From Streptomyces sp. MMG1533 (GTDB lineage Bacteria; Actinomycetota; Actinomycetes; Streptomycetales; Streptomycetaceae): a DNA stretch of 64,000 nt. Position numbers and translations under genes: made by a program. The notes under the pieces were generated by a model. The model saw only the letters and a program-made list of their open reading frames with translations. It had not been told where the DNA came from and did no database searches. Each line of letters starts with the position of its first letter. Positions within the stretch are counted from its first letter, which is position 1. The stretch is from assembly GCF_001279775.1 (NCBI RefSeq), contig NZ_LGDG01000229.1, forward strand, positions 1 through 64,000, written 5' to 3'. This document shows, in pieces, positions 8,586 through 17,311 of this stretch.

Positions 8586-9557
8586 ATGTCCGACGCCGTC
8601 GAGCCGGTTCAGCCGGTACTGGAGCCGGCGGCCGCCGCGTTCGCCGAGGCGACCGCGAACCCGCCCTACCTCTTCGACCTGCCGCCCGCCGAGGGCCGCA
8701 AGGCCGTCGACGAGGTGCAGTCCGGCGAGATCGACAAGCCGGAGATCGACGAGGAGTGGATCACCGTCCAGGGCGGCCCTACGGGCAGCGTCCGGGCCCG
8801 CCTCGTCAGGCCGGCGGGCGCCGAGGGGACGCTGCCGGTGATCCTGTACATCCACGGCGCCGGCTGGGTCTTCGGCAACGCCCACACGCACGACCGGCTG
8901 GTGCGCGAACTCGCCGTGGGCGCGAACGCCGCCGTGGTCTTCCCGGAGTACGACCTCTCTCCCGAGGTCCGGTACCCGGTCGCCATCGAGCAGAACTACG
9001 CGGTCGCCCGCTGGGTCGTGGAGCAGGGCGGGTCCAAGGACCTGGACGCCACGCGGATCGCCGTGGCCGGCGACTCCGTCGGCGGGAACATGACCGCCGC
9101 GCTGACGCTGATGGCGAAGCAGCGGGGCGATGTCCCCTTGGTCCAGCAGGTCCTCTTCTACCCGGTCACCGATGCGAACTTCGACACCGGCTCGTACCAC
9201 CAGTTCGCCACCGGCTACTTCCTGCGCCGTGACGGCATGCAGTGGTTCTGGGACCAGTACACGACCGACGAGGCGGAGCGGGCCGAGATCACCGCGTCGC
9301 CGCTGCGGGCCACCACCGAGCAGCTCGCCGGGCTGCCGCCGGCCCTCGTCATCACCGGGGAGGCCGACGTCCTGCGCGACGAGGGCGAGGCGTACGCGAA
9401 CAAGCTGCGCGAGGCCGGTGTTCCGGTGACCGCCGTGCGTTTCCAGGCCATCATCCACGACTTCGTGATGCTCAACGCGCTGCGCGAGACGCATGCCGCC
9501 GAGGCCGCGATCGCGATGGCCGTCGGCACCCTGCGCACCGCGCTCCACGGCCACTGA
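8586..9557 (+). CDS. HSL-family alpha/beta hydrolase (carboxylesterase/acetyl esterase)
   Basis: A 323-aa cytosolic serine esterase of the hormone-sensitive-lipase family. The oxyanion-hole motif HGAGW is at about residue 90, and the nucleophile is about S164 in GDSVGG. The acid lies in GEADVLRDEGE and the base is the His of IIHDF. The second residue of the usual HGGG motif is Ala rather than Gly after the first Gly, a tolerated variant. The ATG at 8586 follows AGGAGAGTCAC. The next gene, another hydrolase, begins 23 bases after its stop and is probably co-transcribed. Substrate unknown, likely short acyl esters. Confidence 0.9.
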   Translation: MSDAVEPVQPVLEPAAAAFAEATANPPYLFDLPPAEGRKAVDEVQSGEIDKPEIDEEWITVQGGPTGSVRARLVRPAGAEGTLPVILYIHGAGWVFGNAHTHDRLVRELAVGANAAVVFPEYDLSPEVRYPVAIEQNYAVARWVVEQGGSKDLDATRIAVAGDSVGGNMTAALTLMAKQRGDVPLVQQVLFYPVTDANFDTGSYHQFATGYFLRRDGMQWFWDQYTTDEAERAEITASPLRATTEQLAGLPPALVITGEADVLRDEGEAYANKLREAGVPVTAVRFQAIIHDFVMLNALRETHAAEAAIAMAVGTLRTALHGH

Positions 9558-9580
9558 GACATCGACAAGGAGAATCCGGC

Positions 9581-10318
9581 ATGTCCACCACCCCCACCGT
9601 CCTTCTCGTGCATGGCGCCTTCGCGGACGCCGGCAGCTGGGCCGGCGTCATCGCCGAGTTGCAGCAGCACGGCATCCCCGTCCTGGCACCGCCCAACCCG
9701 CTGCGCGGCCTGGCCTCCGACGCCGCGTACATCGCCTCCGCGGCCGCCCAGGTCAAGGGTCCGGTCGTGCTGGTCGGCCACTCCTACGGCGGCGCGCTGA
9801 TCTCCGTGGCCGGGGCCGTGGAGAACGTCGTCGGACTGGTCTACGTGGCCGCCTATGTCACCGAGGAGGGCGAGAGCCTGGGCGAGCTGCAGGGGCGCTT
9901 CCCGCTGTCGCCGCTGGTCAGCAATCTGCGAGAGGTGACGTACCCCGTTGAGGGGGCGGCTGGGGCGGGGGCTGGGGCGGCGGCCGCGGTCGAGGTCACC
10001 ATCAAGGCGGAGGCGTTCCCGGAGATCTTCGCTGCAGACGTTCCGCCCGAGGTCACCAAGATCCTGGCGGTCGCCCAACGACCGTTGACCGCCGGGGCGT
10101 TCACGGAGACGGCATCGGCCGCAGCGTGGCGGACCAAGCCGTCCTGGGCGCTGGTGGCCGGCTCTGACCAGGCGATCAACCCCGAGGTGCAGCGGTTCGG
10201 CGCGAAGCGGGCCGGGGCGACGGTCGTCGAACTGGAGGGCGCCTCGCACGCCGTGGCGGTGTCCCGGCCCAAGGACGTCGCCGACCTGATCCGCGAGGCG
10301 GTACGCGCGACGAGCTGA
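9581..10318 (+). CDS. Alpha/beta hydrolase (EstC/salicylate-esterase-like)
   Basis: A 245-aa single-domain alpha/beta hydrolase. It has LLVHGAFADAGSW near the N-terminus, the nucleophile elbow VGHSYGGALI, a catalytic Asp region GSDQAINPE and the His of EGASHAVAVS. This pattern fits the HGAFADASSW subfamily of small esterases and C-C hydrolases common in Streptomyces. A Gly/Ala-rich insert (EGAAGAGAGAAAAVEV) interrupts the lid region and may be a recent expansion. ATG 9581 is preceded by AAGGAG. It probably forms a two-gene unit with the upstream esterase. Confidence 0.87.
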   Translation: MSTTPTVLLVHGAFADAGSWAGVIAELQQHGIPVLAPPNPLRGLASDAAYIASAAAQVKGPVVLVGHSYGGALISVAGAVENVVGLVYVAAYVTEEGESLGELQGRFPLSPLVSNLREVTYPVEGAAGAGAGAAAAVEVTIKAEAFPEIFAADVPPEVTKILAVAQRPLTAGAFTETASAAAWRTKPSWALVAGSDQAINPEVQRFGAKRAGATVVELEGASHAVAVSRPKDVADLIREAVRATS

Positions 10319-10445
10319 CCTGGCGGCTCCCGCCCCGCCTTCCGGGCACACCGCTCGTTTACCTCCGGCACACAGCACCCCCCTACACTTCTCGTGATCA
10401 TGCTCGGGCGTTCCGGCTCGCGCATGGTGTGCACGAGGGGGCGGA

Positions 10446-12758
10446 TTGGCCGAGGAGAGCGCGGTATTCGGGTCGCTGCTACGGGAGTTGCGGCTCGCCG
10501 CGTCATTGACGCTGGAGGGCCTGGCCGAGGCGTCGGGTGTGAGCGTGCGGGGCATCGGGGACCTGGAACGGGGCCGACGGGCGGCCCCGCAGCGCCGTAC
10601 GGTGGCCGCGCTCGCCGACGGCCTGGGGCTGGACGAGGCGGAGCGGGAGCGGCTGCTCGCGGCGGCCCGGTCCGGACGCAGCCCGGGCTACAGCCCGGTG
10701 GGAGTGCGTGCCTTCCCGCGTGGCATCGACGACTTCGTGGGCCGTGAGCGGGAGTTGGTGCGGTTGGCGGAGCTCGCCGACCGAGCCGTGGCCCCGCACC
10801 CGCACCCGCACCCGCACGCCGACGGGGGCGGGCCCGGTACGGCCGCCTCCGGGAAGCCGGCGGTGGTGGCGGCGGTGTCCGGGCCGCCGGGGACGGGCAA
10901 GACCACACTCGCGCTGCACGGCGCCCGGCAGCTCGCCGACCGGTTCCCCGACGGGCAGTTGCTGGTGGACCTGCGCGGGATGGACGACGCGCCGCCCGAG
11001 CCGGCCGAGCTGATGCTGGGCGTGCTCAAGGCGCTGGGGGTGGCCGACCGGGACCTCGCGAAGGCCGGGCCGCAGGGCCGTCCCGGGCTCTACCGCCGGG
11101 CGCTGGCCGACCGGCGGTATCTGCTGGTGCTGGACAACGCCCGTGACGAGGCGCAGGTCCGCCCCCTGCTGCCCGGCAGCGGCGGCGGGATGGTGCTGGT
11201 GACCAGTCGCCGGATGCTCACCGGCCTGGAGAGCGTGCACCGTATGCCGCTCGGGGAACTCGGCGCGGACGATGCGGCCGCGTTCCTGACCGGCCTGGTG
11301 GGGGCGGAGCGGGCCGGTGCGGACGAGGCCGCGCTGGTCGAGGTCGCCCAGCGGTGCGGCCACCTGCCGCTGGCGCTGCGCGTGGCCGGCAACTGGCTTG
11401 CCACCCGCACCGGTTGGAGCGTGCGCCGGCTGGCCGACCGCCTCGCCCTGGAGGAACGCCGCCTGGACGCACTGGCGGCCGGGGACGTCCGTGTGTCGGC
11501 CGCCTTCGACCTGTCCTACCGCCAGCTCACTCCCCCGGCCGCCCGCCTGTTCAGGCGCCTCTCCCTGGTCGAGGGTCCGGACGTCGGCGCCGCTTGTGCC
11601 GCCCGGCTGACCGGGCAGATGCTCTTCGACGCCGAGGACGCTCTGGAGGAACTGGTCGAGACCGGCCTGCTGGGTGTGGAGGGGGACCGCTACCGCTTCC
11701 ACGACCTGCTGCGGTTGTTCGCCCGGACCCGCCTGGAGGCCGAGGAAAGCACCGAGGACGCCGCGCGGGCCCGTGCGGCGATGGACCGTTGGCTGCTGCG
11801 GACCGCGGTCGTGGCCGGTCGCTGGTACGAGCCCGACCACGGCGCCCCGCCGAAGACCTGGCAGGACAGCGTCGACCTGTCCACCGCCGACAAGGCCCGC
11901 CAGTGGCTGCAGGCCGAGGGTGCCAACTGGCTGGCCGCCCTGCGCCGGACCGCCGCCGCGGGCGACCACGCCACCGTGGTGGAGGTGGCCGAGGCCCTGC
12001 ACTGGTTCTCCGACCAGTGGATCTTCTGGGGACACTGGCCCGAGGTCTTCGGCACCGCCGCCGACTCCGCCCAGGCCCTGGACGACCCGCTCGTCGAAGC
12101 CACCCAACTCAACTACCACGCCTGGGCCCTGCTCCTGTGCGAAGGCCGCCACCGCGCCGGCCTCGACCGCTCGGCCCAGGCCCTCGCGGCCGCCGAGCGC
12201 GCCGGCGACCCGGGCCAGCAGGCCTGGGCCCACTTCTATCGCGCCTGGGCCCACCGCTTGCTGGGCGACCTCGCGGCGGCCGTCGACCACAACGGTCATG
12301 CCGCCCGGCTGTTCGAAGCCGCCGGCGATCTCCACGGCACCCTCCAGGCCATGGGCGGCCACGGAATGAGTCTGCTCGAGGAGGGCCGGGCCGAGGAGGC
12401 CATCGCCTCCGACCAGCGGGCGCTCGCCTTCCTGGACGAGAGCGGTGACCGGATCGAACCGCACATCTCCCGGATCACCCGCCTCAACCTGTACGCGAAC
12501 ACAGGTCGGGCCTGTCTCGCCCTGAAGCGTTGGGACGAGGCCGTGACCCATCTGCAGACCGCCGTGAACCTCGGCCGCGACAGCGGCAACACCGCCATGG
12601 AGGGCCGCTTCCTGATCACCCTGGGTATCGCCCTGCTGGGCGCGGGACACCAGGACCGAGCCCGGCTGGCCTTCACCCGCTGCCTTTCCCTCGGTGCCGA
12701 CGCCGACCCCCAGAGCGTCAGTCAGGCCCGGGAGCAACTCGCCCGCATCGACAGCTGA
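10446..12758 (+). CDS. XRE-HTH / NB-ARC STAND ATPase / TPR transcriptional regulator
   Basis: A 770-aa signal-transduction ATPase. Residues about 5-75 are an XRE-type helix-turn-helix (LRELRLAASLTLEGLAEASG). A linker contains a His-Pro repeat (HPHPHPHPHAD). The NB-ARC module has Walker A GPPGTGKT at about 146-153, a LLVLDNA Walker B and a GLPL-like LPLALRVAGNWLA. The remainder is tetratricopeptide-like helices rich in Trp and Ala. The family works as ligand-triggered oligomeric transcription factors. The start is TTG with GAGGGGG just upstream. It follows the two hydrolase genes after 127 bases and may or may not control them. Confidence 0.88.
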   Translation: MAEESAVFGSLLRELRLAASLTLEGLAEASGVSVRGIGDLERGRRAAPQRRTVAALADGLGLDEAERERLLAAARSGRSPGYSPVGVRAFPRGIDDFVGRERELVRLAELADRAVAPHPHPHPHADGGGPGTAASGKPAVVAAVSGPPGTGKTTLALHGARQLADRFPDGQLLVDLRGMDDAPPEPAELMLGVLKALGVADRDLAKAGPQGRPGLYRRALADRRYLLVLDNARDEAQVRPLLPGSGGGMVLVTSRRMLTGLESVHRMPLGELGADDAAAFLTGLVGAERAGADEAALVEVAQRCGHLPLALRVAGNWLATRTGWSVRRLADRLALEERRLDALAAGDVRVSAAFDLSYRQLTPPAARLFRRLSLVEGPDVGAACAARLTGQMLFDAEDALEELVETGLLGVEGDRYRFHDLLRLFARTRLEAEESTEDAARARAAMDRWLLRTAVVAGRWYEPDHGAPPKTWQDSVDLSTADKARQWLQAEGANWLAALRRTAAAGDHATVVEVAEALHWFSDQWIFWGHWPEVFGTAADSAQALDDPLVEATQLNYHAWALLLCEGRHRAGLDRSAQALAAAERAGDPGQQAWAHFYRAWAHRLLGDLAAAVDHNGHAARLFEAAGDLHGTLQAMGGHGMSLLEEGRAEEAIASDQRALAFLDESGDRIEPHISRITRLNLYANTGRACLALKRWDEAVTHLQTAVNLGRDSGNTAMEGRFLITLGIALLGAGHQDRARLAFTRCLSLGADADPQSVSQAREQLARIDS

Positions 12759-12930
12759 TTCCTCCTCGCCGGGGCTCGGCAGGCATACGTGCGGGCAGCC
12801 GGACTTTCTGCCTGCGATGTGCCTGGAGCCCGCAACGGCCGACTGCTTGGCTGGTCAGGCGGGGAAAACCGGTCGCGCAGGGCTCGGCCGGGGTCCCCGT
12901 CGGCGCCGTACGTGAGGAGGGGAAGGCCAG

Positions 12931-13959
12931 TTGAGTCCGGTAGTGACGACCGCTTCGGTTCCCGATCAGGACAAGATCGCATACTGGCGGAACGCGGTGG
13001 GCAAGGCGCTGGTGCCCATGACCGTCGCCCCGCGCGGCACCGGTCCGTTCGCCGGGCGCCTCACGACCAGCCGCCTCGGCTGTCTCCAGGTGTCCACGAT
13101 GGAGGCCGACGCCAATCGGGTCAGCCGCACCCAAGCCCTCATCGCGCGCCCGTCCGAGGCGTTCGTGGGCGTCGGCATCCAGGTGGCGGGCTCGGCGACC
13201 CTCGTCCAGGACGGCCGGCGGGCCCAGGTGGGCGAGGGCGACCTGATGGTGTACGACACGACACGGCCGTACTCCTTCGACTACCCGGAGCGGTTCTCCA
13301 CCCACGTCTTCCAGCTGCCCCACCGCGCGCTGGGCGTACCGGAGTCCGACATCCGCCGGGTCACCGCCACCGCCGTGGGCACTGCGGACGGCGTCGGTGC
13401 GGTGCTGCTGTCGTTGCTCGGCACGCTGGCCGCCTCGGCCCCCTCCTACTCCCCGGCCACCGGGGGCAGACTGGCCGGCAGCGTCATCGACCTCTTCGCC
13501 GCCCTGGTGACCGAGCAGACCCGGCAGGCCACGCCGGAGGCGGACAGCACCCGCAGTCACCTCGTGCCGCGCATCCGCGCCCACATCGACCGGAACCTGG
13601 GGGATCCGGCCCTCTCGCCGGAGGCCGTCGCGGGGGCGCACCGGATATCCGTCCGATACCTGCACCGGCTCTTCGAGGGCGAGGGAATCACCGTCTCGCG
13701 GCTGATCCAGCAGCGTCGCCTGGAGGAGTGCGCACGCGAACTGGCGCGTCGCGGCAGGACGAACCCGACCGTGTCGGCCGTGGCCCAGCGCTGGGGCTTC
13801 GTCAGTCCCGCCCACTTCAGCCGGGCCTTCCGCACCGCGTACGGCCTCGCGCCACGCGAGTGGCGCAGCCTGCGCGCCGCGGAAGTCGCCGAAGTCGCCG
13901 ACGCACCGCAGGCCGACAGAGCTTCGGCGCCGGCTCTCCCCGCCGCAGAGCACCGGTAG
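12931..13959 (+). CDS. AraC-family transcriptional regulator
   Basis: A 342-aa regulator. The N-terminal about 180 residues form an AraC-binding-like cupin domain (GDLMVYDTTRPYSFDYPERF). The C-terminal about 100 residues carry two helix-turn-helix units (LSPEAVAGAHRISVRYLHRL, and VSAVAQRWGFVSPAHFSRAF ahead of YGLAPREWR). The TTG start has a long purine-rich tract (GAGGAGGGGAAGG) upstream. An esterase fragment begins within about 30 bases of its stop in the same orientation. Its target may therefore have been that now-destroyed esterase, or the intact homologue at 8.6 kb. Confidence 0.88.
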   Translation: MSPVVTTASVPDQDKIAYWRNAVGKALVPMTVAPRGTGPFAGRLTTSRLGCLQVSTMEADANRVSRTQALIARPSEAFVGVGIQVAGSATLVQDGRRAQVGEGDLMVYDTTRPYSFDYPERFSTHVFQLPHRALGVPESDIRRVTATAVGTADGVGAVLLSLLGTLAASAPSYSPATGGRLAGSVIDLFAALVTEQTRQATPEADSTRSHLVPRIRAHIDRNLGDPALSPEAVAGAHRISVRYLHRLFEGEGITVSRLIQQRRLEECARELARRGRTNPTVSAVAQRWGFVSPAHFSRAFRTAYGLAPREWRSLRAAEVAEVADAPQADRASAPALPAAEHR

Positions 13960-13989
13960 CAGCCGCAGACGAGCGACACGACGTATGGC

Positions 13990-14286
13990 GGCGGAGCGAG
14001 GCGACCGCCTCGCCGCTGCGGGCCTCGCCGGACCAGCCGGCCGGGCTCCCTGCGGCGTTGGCCGTCACCGGTGAGGCCGACGTCCTGCGCGACGAGGGCG
14101 AGGCCTACGCGGCGAAGGTCCGGGCGGCGGGCGTGCCCGTGATGTCCCTGCGCCACCACGGCACGATCCACGCCTTCATGGTGCTCGACCCCCTGCGCGG
14201 CACCGATGCCGCCCGCGCCGTCCTCGGGCAGGCCCCGGACACCGTGCACGTGGCCCTGCGCCGTCACCGCCACCGATCCACCGCGG
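13990..14286 (+). pseudogene. C-terminal fragment of an HSL-family esterase
   Basis: The translation ATASPLRASPDQPAGLPAAL, then VTGEADVLRDEGEAYAAKVR and HGTIHAFMVLDPLRGT, matches the C-terminal third of the intact esterase at 8.6-9.6 kb (TASPLRATTEQLAGLPPALV). It includes the catalytic Asp and His region. No nucleophile or oxyanion motif exists upstream, because the AraC gene ends directly before it. It is a truncated paralogue rather than a gene. Confidence 0.75.
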
Positions 14287-14304
14287 CGGCGGCGCGTCCC
14301 GTGC

Positions 14305-16197
14305 CTAGGCCGCCGCGATCTCCGTCACCCCGTCCGGCCCCTGCGCGAACTGCGTCCGGTACAGCTCCGTGTACCGTCCCTCGACCGCCAGCAGCTCCTC
14401 GTGCGTGCCGCGTTCCACGATCCTCCCCGCCTCGACGACGAGGATCAGGTCCGCCGCGCGCACGGTGGACAGCCGGTGGGCGATCACCACGGCCGTCCTG
14501 CCCTCGAGGGCCTCGGTGAGCGCCTCCTGGACGGCCGCCTCCGAGGTGTTGTCCAGGTGGGCGGTGGCCTCGTCGAGGATGACGACGCGCTGGCGGGCCA
14601 GCAGCAGCCGGGCGATGGTCATGCGCTGGCGTTCGCCGCCGGAGAGCCGGTAGCCGCGCTCGCCGACCACCGTGTCGAGGCCGTCGGGCAGGGACCGCAC
14701 GAGATCGTCGAGGCGGGAGCGGCGCAGGGCGTCCCACAGTTCGGGCTCGGTCGCGGTGGGGCGGGCGAGGAGGAGGTTGGCACGGACGGTGTCGTGGAAG
14801 AGGTGGCCGTCCTGGGTGACCATGCCGAGGGCGCCGCGCAGTGAGTCGGTGCTCAGGTCGCGGACGTCGACACCGCCGACCCGGACGGCGCCCTCGTCGA
14901 CGTCGTACAGGCGCGGCAGCAGTTGTGCGACCGTCGACTTGCCGGCGCCGGACGTGCCGACGAGCGCGACGGTCTGCCCGGGTTCGGCGCGGAAGGAGAT
15001 GCCGTGCAGGACCTCGGCGCCGCCGCGGGAGTCGAGGGTGGCCACCTCCTCCAGGGAGGCGAGGGAGACCTTGTCGGCGGAGGGGTAGCCGAAGCGGACG
15101 TTCTCGAACTCGACGGAGACCGGGCCCTCGGGGACCGGCCGTGCGTGCGGCTGCTCCTTGATCAGCGGCTCCAGGTCCAGCACCTCGAAGACGCGCTCGA
15201 AGCTGACCAGGGCGCTCATCACCTCGACGCGGGCGCCGGCCAGTGCGGTCAGCGGGGCGTACAGGCGGGTCAGGAGCAGGGCGAGAGCCACGACGGCGCC
15301 CGGGTCGAGGGTGCCGCGCAGGGCGAACCAGCCGCCGAGGCCGTAGACCAGGGCGAGGGCCAGGGCGGAGACCAGGGTCAGGGCGGTGATGAACATGGAC
15401 TGCGCCATGGCCGTCCGTACGCCGATGTCCCGCACCTGGCGCGCGCGGACGGCGAACTCCTCGGACTCCTCCTCCGGGCGGCCGAAGAGCTTGACCAGGG
15501 TGGCGCCGGGTGCGGAGAAGCGTTCGGTCATCCGGGTGCCCATCGCCGCGTTCAGGGCCGCCGCCTCCCGCTGCATTCCGGCCATCCGCCTGCCCATGCG
15601 CCTCGCCGGGATCACGAACACCGGCAGCAGCACCAGCGCGAGCAGAGTGATCTGCCAGGACAGGGTGAGCATCACAGCGAGCGTGAGCAGCAGCGTGACC
15701 AGGTTGCTCACCACTCCGGAGAGTGTGTTGCTGAAGGCGCGCTGGGCGCCGATGACGTCGTTGTTGAGACGGGAGACGAGCGCTCCCGTACGAGTACGTG
15801 TGAAGAACGCGACCGGCATCCGCTGCACATGATCGAACACAGCCGTCCGCAGATCGAGGATGAGGCCCTCTCCGAGCGTCGCCGACAGCCGTCGGCCGAG
15901 CACGCCGAGGGTCGCCTCCGCGACCGCGATGAGCGCGATGAGCAGGGCCAGGCGTACGACCGTGCCTTCGTCGTCGCCCGACACGATCGCGTTCACCACG
16001 CGTCCGGCGAGTACCGGGGTCGCGACGGCGAGCAGCGCGGTCACCACGCCGAGCGCCACGAACCGGGCGATACGGCGGCGGTGCGGGCGGGCGAACGCGC
16101 CGATGCGGCGCAGCGTGTCGCGGGCGAGGGGGCGGCGTTTCTGCTCGGCGTTCATGACGCTGTGCAGCTGTGTCCAGGCTGTGGTCTCCATGCTCAT
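14305..16197 (-). CDS. ABC exporter, fused permease-ATPase (ABCB/MsbA-type half transporter)
   Basis: A 630-aa half transporter. Residues about 25-330 are a six-helix type-1 exporter domain. Residues about 370-620 are the ATPase, with Walker A GTSGAGKST, Q-loop VTQDGHLF, signature LSGGERQR, Walker B RVVILDEAT and H-loop IAHRLST. As a homodimer it would export lipids, drugs or peptides. The ATG at 16197 lies about where transcription from the upstream promoter should begin, so the mRNA is probably leaderless, which fits the lack of a clear Shine-Dalgarno. Control by a MerR-type activator is suggested by the promoter. An open frame continues further upstream but has no coding character. Confidence 0.93.
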   Translation of the reverse strand: MSMETTAWTQLHSVMNAEQKRRPLARDTLRRIGAFARPHRRRIARFVALGVVTALLAVATPVLAGRVVNAIVSGDDEGTVVRLALLIALIAVAEATLGVLGRRLSATLGEGLILDLRTAVFDHVQRMPVAFFTRTRTGALVSRLNNDVIGAQRAFSNTLSGVVSNLVTLLLTLAVMLTLSWQITLLALVLLPVFVIPARRMGRRMAGMQREAAALNAAMGTRMTERFSAPGATLVKLFGRPEEESEEFAVRARQVRDIGVRTAMAQSMFITALTLVSALALALVYGLGGWFALRGTLDPGAVVALALLLTRLYAPLTALAGARVEVMSALVSFERVFEVLDLEPLIKEQPHARPVPEGPVSVEFENVRFGYPSADKVSLASLEEVATLDSRGGAEVLHGISFRAEPGQTVALVGTSGAGKSTVAQLLPRLYDVDEGAVRVGGVDVRDLSTDSLRGALGMVTQDGHLFHDTVRANLLLARPTATEPELWDALRRSRLDDLVRSLPDGLDTVVGERGYRLSGGERQRMTIARLLLARQRVVILDEATAHLDNTSEAAVQEALTEALEGRTAVVIAHRLSTVRAADLILVVEAGRIVERGTHEELLAVEGRYTELYRTQFAQGPDGVTEIAAA

Positions 16198-16204
16198 GGG
16201 AACG

Positions 16205-16235
16205 ACCGTAGAACCTCGAGCATGATTGAGGTCAA
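16205..16235 (-). promoter_or_regulatory. MerR/SoxR-type promoter for the ABC exporter
   Basis: Read on the minus strand, there is a -35 TTGACC (16235-16230), a 19-base spacer and a -10 TACGGT (16210-16205). The spacer holds most of a dyad, ACCTC at 16213-16217 and GAGGT at 16228-16232, with a matching CATG core. An over-long 19-bp spacer with a centred palindrome is the hallmark of MerR-family activation. The predicted start of transcription coincides with the ATG at 16197. No merR-like gene is in the window. Confidence 0.6.
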
Positions 16236-16269
16236 TGTGTTTCCGTCGTCCACCCTCGCGAAGGACCCG

Positions 16270-17310
16270 ATGACCGTACGCAATCCCCTGTCCCCGCTTC
16301 CGCAACCCGCAGTTGGTGTGGGCTGGGAAGCCTCTGCGGATGTGACAGCGGTACAACTCCCCGAACTTCCCCGTCGCGCCCGGGTCCGGCGGATCCGCCA
16401 GATCCTGTGCCTGCTTCCGCTCCTGCTCGTCACCGTCGTCGCGGTGGAGCACCGGTCCGTGCTCGCCGAGGGCTTCGGCCATCTGCGGAACGCCCGGTGG
16501 CCCTGGCTGGTGGTCGCGGTCGGCGCCACCTGCCTGACCTGGGTCGCCGCCGCCCTCACCCGGCAGGGTGCCGTCGTCGAGGCGCTGCCGAAACGGCGGC
16601 TGGTGGCCACGCAGTTCGCGGCGGGCGCGGCCAACCATCTGCTGCCGACGGGCCTGGGCGCGAGCGCGGTCAACCTGCGGTTCATGACGGTGTGCGGGCT
16701 TCCGCTCGCCCGTTCGTCCGCCGCCCTCGCCCTGTATCTGCTGGCCGAGTCGATCGGCCGGGTCGGCCTGCTGGCCGCGCTGCTCATCGCCTTCCCGGAC
16801 GCGCTGCGGCTCGGGACGCTTGTGCCCGGCGGGGCCGTGGGCCCGCTGCTGCTGGCCGTCGTGGCGGTCCTGGTCGTGGCGGCGGGCGTGCTCGCGTGCG
16901 TACGACGGCTGCGTACGGCCGTGGTGTCCTTCCTGCGGACCGCGCTGGGCGAGGCACGGTCGGTGCACACGCGTCCGGCCCGGGCGCTCGCACTGTGGGG
17001 CGGCTCGCTGGCCTTCCCCGCGTTGCAGGCGACCGGGCTGGCCGCGGTGGGGCAGGCACTCGGGCTGCCGGTGCCGCCCGCGCACATGGCCCTCGCCTAT
17101 CTGGCGGCGACGGTCGCGGTGGCCCTGGTGCCCGTGCCGGGCGGGATCGGCTCGGTCGAGGCGGCGCTGATCGTGGCCCTGGTGGCGGCGGGCGGCCCGG
17201 TGGCCGTGGCGACCGCCGTGGTGCTCGCCTACCGGATCATCACGGTGTGGCTGCCGCTGCTGCCGGGTGCGCTGACGCTCGGCGCGCTGGTCCGGCTGAA
17301 GGTGATCTGA
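16270..17310 (+). CDS. Lysylphosphatidylglycerol-synthase-TM-like membrane protein (UPF0104)
   Basis: A 346-aa polytopic membrane protein resembling the transmembrane, flippase-like domain of MprF/LPG synthases (UPF0104), without the soluble transferase domain. It has about eight hydrophobic segments and the family motifs AAGAANHLLPTGLGASAVN and VPVPGGIGSVEAAL. I chose ATG 16270, preceded by GAAGGA. An earlier ATG at 16222 lies inside the divergent operator and is less likely. It is divergent from the ABC exporter. The transported lipid, if any, is unknown. Its stop is one base from the convergent oxidoreductase stop. Confidence 0.8.
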   Translation: MTVRNPLSPLPQPAVGVGWEASADVTAVQLPELPRRARVRRIRQILCLLPLLLVTVVAVEHRSVLAEGFGHLRNARWPWLVVAVGATCLTWVAAALTRQGAVVEALPKRRLVATQFAAGAANHLLPTGLGASAVNLRFMTVCGLPLARSSAALALYLLAESIGRVGLLAALLIAFPDALRLGTLVPGGAVGPLLLAVVAVLVVAAGVLACVRRLRTAVVSFLRTALGEARSVHTRPARALALWGGSLAFPALQATGLAAVGQALGLPVPPAHMALAYLAATVAVALVPVPGGIGSVEAALIVALVAAGGPVAVATAVVLAYRIITVWLPLLPGALTLGALVRLKVI

Positions 17311-17311
17311 C

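Noticed and set aside
10503..12737. About 740-codon minus-strand open frame opposite the STAND regulator
   Set aside because: Composition (Gly/Val/Gln/His-rich, no motifs) is that of an antisense shadow. The plus strand has an HTH, Walker motifs and TPR-like repeats.
16222..16269. Earlier ATG (16222) for the LPG-synthase-TM-like gene
   Set aside because: It would lie within the operator dyad of the divergent promoter and lacks a ribosome binding site. ATG 16270 has GAAGGA upstream.
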